Below, one piece after another: positions 10,235 to 13,609 of a stretch of DNA of 13,609 nt. The DNA is from Ophiosphaerella korrae (taxonomy: Eukaryota; Ascomycota; Dothideomycetes; Pleosporales; Phaeosphaeriaceae). Each line of letters begins with the position of its first letter. The first letter of the stretch is position 1. The stretch spans positions 1 through 13,609 of the forward strand of contig JALNQF010000815.1 in NCBI GenBank assembly GCA_028456385.1. Reading direction: 5' to 3'. The notes beneath the pieces were generated by a model that worked only from the letters and a program-made list of their open reading frames with translations, made no database searches and was not told the origin of the DNA. The position numbers and the translations under genes were made by a program.

Positions 10235-10323
10235 AATCTATAATAATATATAAATAGATTAAAGTAATCTATAGTTATATATAAATAGATTAGTAGTAAT
10301 CTATAGTATTATATAAATAGATT
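10235..10323 (+). repeat. Three tandem 26-nt hairpin units in the LTR
   Basis: Units at 10235-10260, 10266-10291 and 10298-10323 each have arms AATCTAT and ATAGATT around a 12-nt AT-rich centre, spaced 31 and 32 bp apart with AAAGT/AGTAGT-like spacers. They lie in the first half of the LTR, where promoter or enhancer elements often sit, so a regulatory role is possible but unproven. Confidence 0.85.
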
Positions 10324-10484
10324 AGTATAAGTATATAGTTAATAGAGTACGTATTATTAGGATAGTATTAGTAATTTAATCTTTTAACTATAGAATACTA
10401 ATACAAGATAGCTATAAGATATCTTCTATTATTTATAGTTATTATAGATTATAATATAAGCTTTTATTATTACCTCCTAATCTA

Positions 10485-10506
10485 CTAATAACCTAAAGGT
10501 TATTAG
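10485..10506 (+). repeat. Near-perfect palindrome at the LTR 3' side
   Basis: Ten-base arms CTAATAACCT and AGGTTATTAG flank a two-base AA centre, ending 27 bp before the proposed LTR end. It could form a hairpin in RNA. No T-run follows, so it does not resemble a factor-independent terminator. Confidence 0.75.
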
Positions 10507-10882
10507 GAAGTTAACTCTAGTAACTCTATTACACCTTACTAATTTAGTTATTATAAGAAGTAAAGCGTAAGTAGCGTATAGTCTAGCTAATATAATAGTA
10601 GAAAGTTTAACTAAATAAATAGCTAAGGTACTTAAGAGTAGTTATAAATTATATAGTATAGTATAAGAAATAATTAAAGACTCTATAAATAATCTAATCT
10701 TAGATAAAGAAAATATAAAGATAGTAATTAATACTTTAGAAATATAGAATAAAGAACTATAAGACTATATAAAGTAAAATAAAGTATAAATTAAAGCTAT
10801 TATTAAAGGTTAGAACTAAATTAAATTAATTACTTAAAGACTAAAGATAAGCGTAACAAAAAAACTACTTAAAATACTTATT

Positions 10883-11400
10883 CTTAAAAAGTTTAATAGA
10901 ATAAAAGAGAAACTAAGACTCTTTATAGTATTAGTATAACTCTAGATAGATATATAAGTACTATACTTTAATATAGAGGAAAAGAAGGTAATATATATTA
11001 GAATATACTTAGAAGAAGATAAAATAAGATAGTTTAAACCTTACTAGATAAACTATATAATATACGCTCTAATAATATAGAAAGATAAAACTAGAGCTAT
11101 TTTTAGAAGTTATAAATACTTTACTAGATAAATAAGAGTAGTATTTAGGAATATAGATATTACTTAATAAGTAGAAGAAAAACTTAAAAGGCTTATATAA
11201 AGTAAAAGTGTTCCTAAATATATATTATAGTTTAAATAACTCTTATAAAATATAGAATAAAATAAATTTACTCTAATATTATAATTTAATTAAAGACTAA
11301 TATATAAAAATTCTATATAAAATAATTTATATAGAGAAACCTAAGATACTAAAAGCTTTAAAGTAATAAGTAATATAAATTAACAATAATCTTTAAGAAT
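10883..11400 (+). pseudogene. Retrotrans_gag-type capsid domain of element C
   Basis: The frame reads LKKFNRIKEKLRLFIVLV, then VIYIRIYLEEDKI and FKPY, then AIFRSYKYFTR and VVFRNIDIT, then KLKRLI and VPKYI. This matches the fungal Gypsy Gag pattern FxGxRxKLRPFL ... SYLxxDAxxWFxPY ... FxSYxxFxxxxxxVFGDxD ... KLxxLRQ. Aromatic and Leu positions agree while Trp, Gln and Gly codons are mutated. The counterpart on the minus strand is at about 9850-9290. Confidence 0.85.
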
Positions 11401-11506
11401 AGAAAAAGAATAAGTATAGTAGCTAACTTAGAAACTAGGATACTAGAGACCTTATAATCCTTAATACTAATAAAGATAAAAAGAAAAAAAAAATAAAGAC
11501 TTTATA

Positions 11507-11617
11507 TACTTTAACTATAGTAAGAAAGACTACTATATAAAAGACTACTAGTTATAAAAGAAGAGAGATATAGTATATTATAAGTATAAAAAACTAAAAT
11601 ACTTTATAAAAGATTAT
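11507..11617 (+). pseudogene. Twin CCHC zinc knuckles with every ligand turned to Tyr
   Basis: Two C-x2-C-x4-H-x4-C frames can be laid exactly on Tyr codons: 11507, 11516, 11531, 11546 for the first and 11576, 11585, 11600, 11615 for the second. TGT/TGC to TAT/TAC and CAT/CAC to TAT/TAC are precisely the RIP changes, so all six Cys and both His became Tyr. Residues around them (FN, IKD; KYKK, FIKD) fit nucleocapsid knuckles that bind RNA. The second Cys spacing and the shared IKDY after each His suggest tandem duplication of the knuckle. Confidence 0.85.
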
Positions 11618-11752
11618 AGAAGTAAAGACTATAATAAAGATAAAGAAGCCTAATTAAAGATAACTAAAGGTAAGAAAGAAGTACTAAAAGTATAAGCTAA
11701 GCCTTAAAAAAAAGTAGCTAGGAGTAAAGAAATATAATATATAATACTCTAT

Positions 11753-11788
11753 TAGACCTTTTATTATAAAGATAACTACTATATATAT
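11753..11788 (+). pseudogene. W-x2-C-x4-C-x2-H motif, first copy
   Basis: Codons TAG, ACC, TTT, TAT, TAT, AAA, GAT, AAC, TAC, TAT, ATA, TAT read as *TFYYKDNYYIY. With RIP reversed this is Trp at 11753, Cys at 11762 and 11777 and His at 11786. The same motif is in the minus-strand relative at 9044-9079. I recall similar W..C....C..H stretches in Gypsy polyproteins of other fungi but cannot name the domain. A small metal-binding fold is a guess. Confidence 0.6.
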
Positions 11789-12430
11789 CTTTTTAGTAAG
11801 TAGAGAGTAAGATAGTTCTTATAAAAGAATAGAGTAGCTATAATAAAAGAAAAAAGAATAAAAGTATAGCTAGAAGAAATAGCTTATATAATAGACTTAC
11901 TAATAGAAGATTTAAAAGAGGAAGAACCCTAGATATAATTAATCTAAGCTAAAGGACTAGTACTAGATAAAGAGACTACTATAGCTTCTTCTAAAAAACT
12001 ATAAAGAAGTAAGAGATAAAGTAGTATAAAAAGTATAAAGTACGCCTAGCTAGATATATATAGCTATATTAGCTATATAATAATAGATATAGAAGAATAA
12101 AATAAATAATAGAAGTATATTTAGAAATACTTACTAGTTATAAGTATAGAGGAAGCGTATAAAGACTAGAAAGAACGTAATCCTAAAGAAATAAAGTTTA
12201 TACTATTTTAAGAATAAATAAAATAATATATAGTTATAGTAAGAAGAATACCTATATAAAGAGAATAGTAGTTCTTTATAAGAAAGATATAATAGATTAA
12301 TAAAGCTTATATACTAAGAATACTAATAGTATACTATATTCTAATAATAGATATACCTAGAAAAGATAAATACTAGGAAGAGGATAATAAGATAATAAAC
12401 CTAAAACATCTAGTACACTTTAAAGTATTA

Positions 12431-12466
12431 TAGATATTATACCTAGAAAAAAATTATATTATATAT
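12431..12466 (+). pseudogene. W-x2-C-x4-C-x2-H motif, second copy
   Basis: The frame reads *ILYLEKNYIIY with exactly the spacing of the copy at 11753: Trp at 12431, Cys at 12440 and 12455, His at 12464. It is followed by RNPKVNNSI and preceded by HLVHF, one of the few places where His codons survive (12400-12415). The two copies lie 678 nt (226 codons) apart in one frame, so they look like a repeated domain between the zinc knuckles and the protease. Confidence 0.6.
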
Positions 12467-12811
12467 AGGAACCCTAAAGTAAATAATAGTATATAGCTTA
12501 TAAGAAGAAAAGGCTATAACTATATAAGAGTAATTCTAGTAGGAGATATCTAAAGATAGAAAACAATACCTAAAGAAGGATACCTAGTAGTAAAGCTAAG
12601 ACTAAAACTATCTAAGAAATATATCTAAAGAGGACTATAGTATAAATATACGTATAATAAATACCTAAAATATAAAGAATATAAGCTTAAAGTAAGGCTA
12701 TAGCTTTAAAAAGATAGATAATTTATAAAACTACTAAAATAAGAATAGCTAGAAAGTATAAAAAGCCTATATATTATAAAGATAAGTACGTACTAAGAGA
12801 AGAAAGTATAA

Positions 12812-13110
12812 TTAATAATTAATAGTAGAGCTATAAAGAACTTTATATTAAAAAAGTTTATAGAAATATAAAGAATACGTTATATAATAAAGAAGTACTC
12901 CTAATAACTAAGTATAATTAAAGGAAAACTATTTTAGGAACCTATTAAGTTTAAGATAGTTCTCTCTACGCTAGAATTAGTAGAGATAATAATTAAAAAT
13001 ATATTTATAAATATAACGATAATTAATAAGGAATAAGAGATAATACTAGAAATACTATAGTTATAGATAATAAACCTATATATTAATTAAAGAACAAGAA
13101 AAATTAACTA
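12812..13110 (+). pseudogene. Retropepsin domain of element C, active site lost
   Basis: The frame reads LIINSRAIKNFIL from 12812. The box at 12821-12832 is Asn-Ser-Arg-Ala where LIDSGAxxNFI is expected; GAT to AAT after T and GGA to AGA after T are both TG-to-TA changes. About 70 residues on, IILEIL*L at 13040-13063 fits the conserved IILGMPWL (ATG to ATA, TGG to TAG), followed by INLYIN for HNPxIDW. The domain would have matured Gag-Pol. Loss of the catalytic Asp makes it dead. Confidence 0.8.
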
Positions 13111-13463
13111 CTATAAAATAGAAATATTAAAAGCTAATATAAGTACCTATAAAGGAGAATTCCCTATAGAATATAAGAAATAAGAAAAATAGCTTATAGA
13201 ACCTAAAGACTATCTTCTAGAATACTAATTATAGAACTTAGTAATAGACCTAAAAAAAGATAAAGACGTAAGATAGAGCCTAGTTTATAGAAAAATAGAA
13301 AAAGAATCTAAGTGTAAGGTAGACTTTACGCAAGATAACTTAATAAAGTAGTTTTAATAATTAACTAAAAAGAGTAAATAGTAGATAAAGCTATCTAAGT
13401 AAGTACTAGGTATATATACCTAGTAGCTTACTAAGCGCTAACTAAAAGTAGAAAGGTAGTTAA

Positions 13464-13571
13464 ATGTTAGTAAGTTGTAAACTTACTAACATATTAGTAA
13501 GTTCGCAATATTAGTAAGTTTTGTAATGTTAGTAAGTTTGCAATATTAGTAAGTTGCAAACTTACTAACAT
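13464..13571. repeat. Array of about 17-bp repeats bounded by inverted copies
   Basis: Direct units based on AT(G/A)TTAGTAAGTT(T)GCA start at 13464, 13491, 13508, 13526 and 13543 (16-18 bp each). Inverted copies AACTTACTAACAT sit at 13480-13492 and 13559-13571. The first unit plus its inverted copy makes a 29-nt hairpin with 13-bp arms and a GTA loop; the last makes one with 10-bp arms and a GCA loop (13546-13568). Units differ mainly at ATG/ATA and GCA/GTA, that is at RIP sites. CA and TG are frequent here, unlike the rest of the window. It may be the subterminal region of a DNA transposon, or an LTR tip, inserted in element C. Confidence 0.8.
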
Positions 13572-13591
13572 TAGTGCGAAAATAAGAGATA

Positions 13592-13609
13592 TAAGGGATA
13601 ACTCCCTTA
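13592..13609. repeat. Inverted repeat at the right window edge
   Basis: Arms TAAGGGA and TCCCTTA, seven base pairs around a TAAC centre, end exactly at the last base of the window. It follows the repeat array by 20 bp and may belong to the same inserted element. Confidence 0.7.

Larger units (their letters stand above)
10116..10533 (+). mobile_element. 5' LTR of element C, 418 bp
   Basis: The left end reads TATAATAAGAG and the right end CTCTATTACA. Restoring the RIP change TG to TA at the first dinucleotide gives TGTAATAAGAG, nearly the reverse complement of the right end, as expected for TG...CA LTR termini with short inverted repeats. It stands directly upstream of the Gag frame at 10592, separated by a 58-bp leader holding a weak match to a TGGTTATCAGA-type primer-binding site (TAGTTATTATAAGAAG, about 10545-10560). 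A left target duplication would be ATAGG (10111-10115); the right one is outside the window. The homologous minus element ends at this border. No second LTR of this element is visible, so the LTR call rests on ends and context. Confidence 0.65.
10592..13463 (+). pseudogene. Gypsy Gag-protease polyprotein, RIP-degraded, single frame (element C)
   Basis: A single reading frame (codons in phase with 10592) runs about 957 codons with TAA and TAG as the only stops, all explicable as former CAA, CAG or TGG. The start is probably 10592 or 10595, where ATA stands for ATG (AN-II-VES). Domain order: N-terminal region with helical look (10592-10860), Gag capsid core (10883-11400), two zinc knuckles (11507-11617), two W-x2-C-x4-C-x2-H motifs (11753 and 12431), retropepsin (12812-13110) and a Glu/Gln/Lys-rich linker to 13463. 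Reverse transcriptase, RNase H and integrase are absent: the repeat array at 13464 cuts the frame in the linker before reverse transcriptase. It would have formed retrotransposon particles. Despite heavy decay I see no frameshift, so it is young compared with element B. Confidence 0.85.

Noticed and set aside
10485..10506. Intrinsic terminator
   Set aside because: The hairpin has no following T-run and the context is a eukaryotic LTR.
10540..10560. Firm primer-binding site next to the LTR
   Set aside because: The match to a TGGTTATCAGA-type site needs several RIP reversals and starts about 10 bases after the proposed LTR end, so it is mentioned only within the LTR entry.
1..13463. A ciliate-like code with TAA/TAG as Gln
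   Set aside because: Reading frames full of TAA/TAG and no TGA look like reassignment, but CA and TG are lost in all contexts, including His, Cys, Trp and Met codons, catalytic residues and LTRs. Mutation explains all of these; a new code does not.
13464..13571. CRISPR-like array
   Set aside because: The 16-18 bp units abut without unique spacers, include inverted copies and occur in fungal transposon sequence with no cas genes.
1..13609. Mitochondrial or bacterial AT-rich genome
   Set aside because: The frames that can be read are Ty3/Gypsy and pogo transposons with LTRs, and the bias is dinucleotide-specific, which points to nuclear fungal DNA.

Overview
The window is a degenerate, transposon-filled, AT-rich block of a kind found in filamentous ascomycetes (Pezizomycotina). 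I see no intact gene, no tRNA or rRNA and no host gene. The main sign is dinucleotide content: CA and its complement TG are almost absent (by hand, 3 in bases 1-600), while CT/AG, CC/GG and even CG persist. This is the footprint of repeat-induced point mutation (RIP, CpA to TpA on both strands). It has erased nearly all ATG and TGA triplets and turned Gln and Trp codons into TAA/TAG, so normal gene finding fails. Reading through TAA/TAG recovers long single-frame coding relics. The species cannot be named from this.

Layout. (1) 1-960, minus strand: an unrecognised single-frame relic with Thr/Leu(Pro)-rich runs, then a (TAG)15 tract. (2) About 1310-1799, minus: a long terminal repeat (LTR) that cuts off (3) 1800 to about 4800, minus: a Ty3/Gypsy element with a possible gag-side frame, an aspartic protease, a reverse transcriptase whose YLDD box is now YLDN, and the start of RNase H. 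(4) 5976 to about 6175, plus: a second, inverted copy of the region-2 LTR. (5) About 7500-8520, plus: a pogo/Fot1-like (DDE_1) DNA transposase. (6) 8840-10101, minus: the Gag and zinc-knuckle part of a second Gypsy family. (7) 10116-13463, plus: another copy of that family, with a 418-bp LTR, Gag, two zinc knuckles, two W-x2-C-x4-C-x2-H motifs and a retropepsin in one frame of about 960 codons. The frame is cut off before any reverse transcriptase by (8) 13464-13609: an array of about 17-bp repeats with inverted copies, where CA/TG suddenly return.

History (inference). Regions 6 and 7 are homologous and head to head. The LTR of region 7 starts about 14 bp upstream of the ORF start of region 6, so the plus copy probably inserted into the minus copy. 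The block of about 6.1-10.1 kb is more AT-rich than its flanks and also shows G-to-A changes outside TG, so it looks older or exposed to more rounds of mutation. The array at the right edge is the least mutated part and probably arrived last or escaped RIP.
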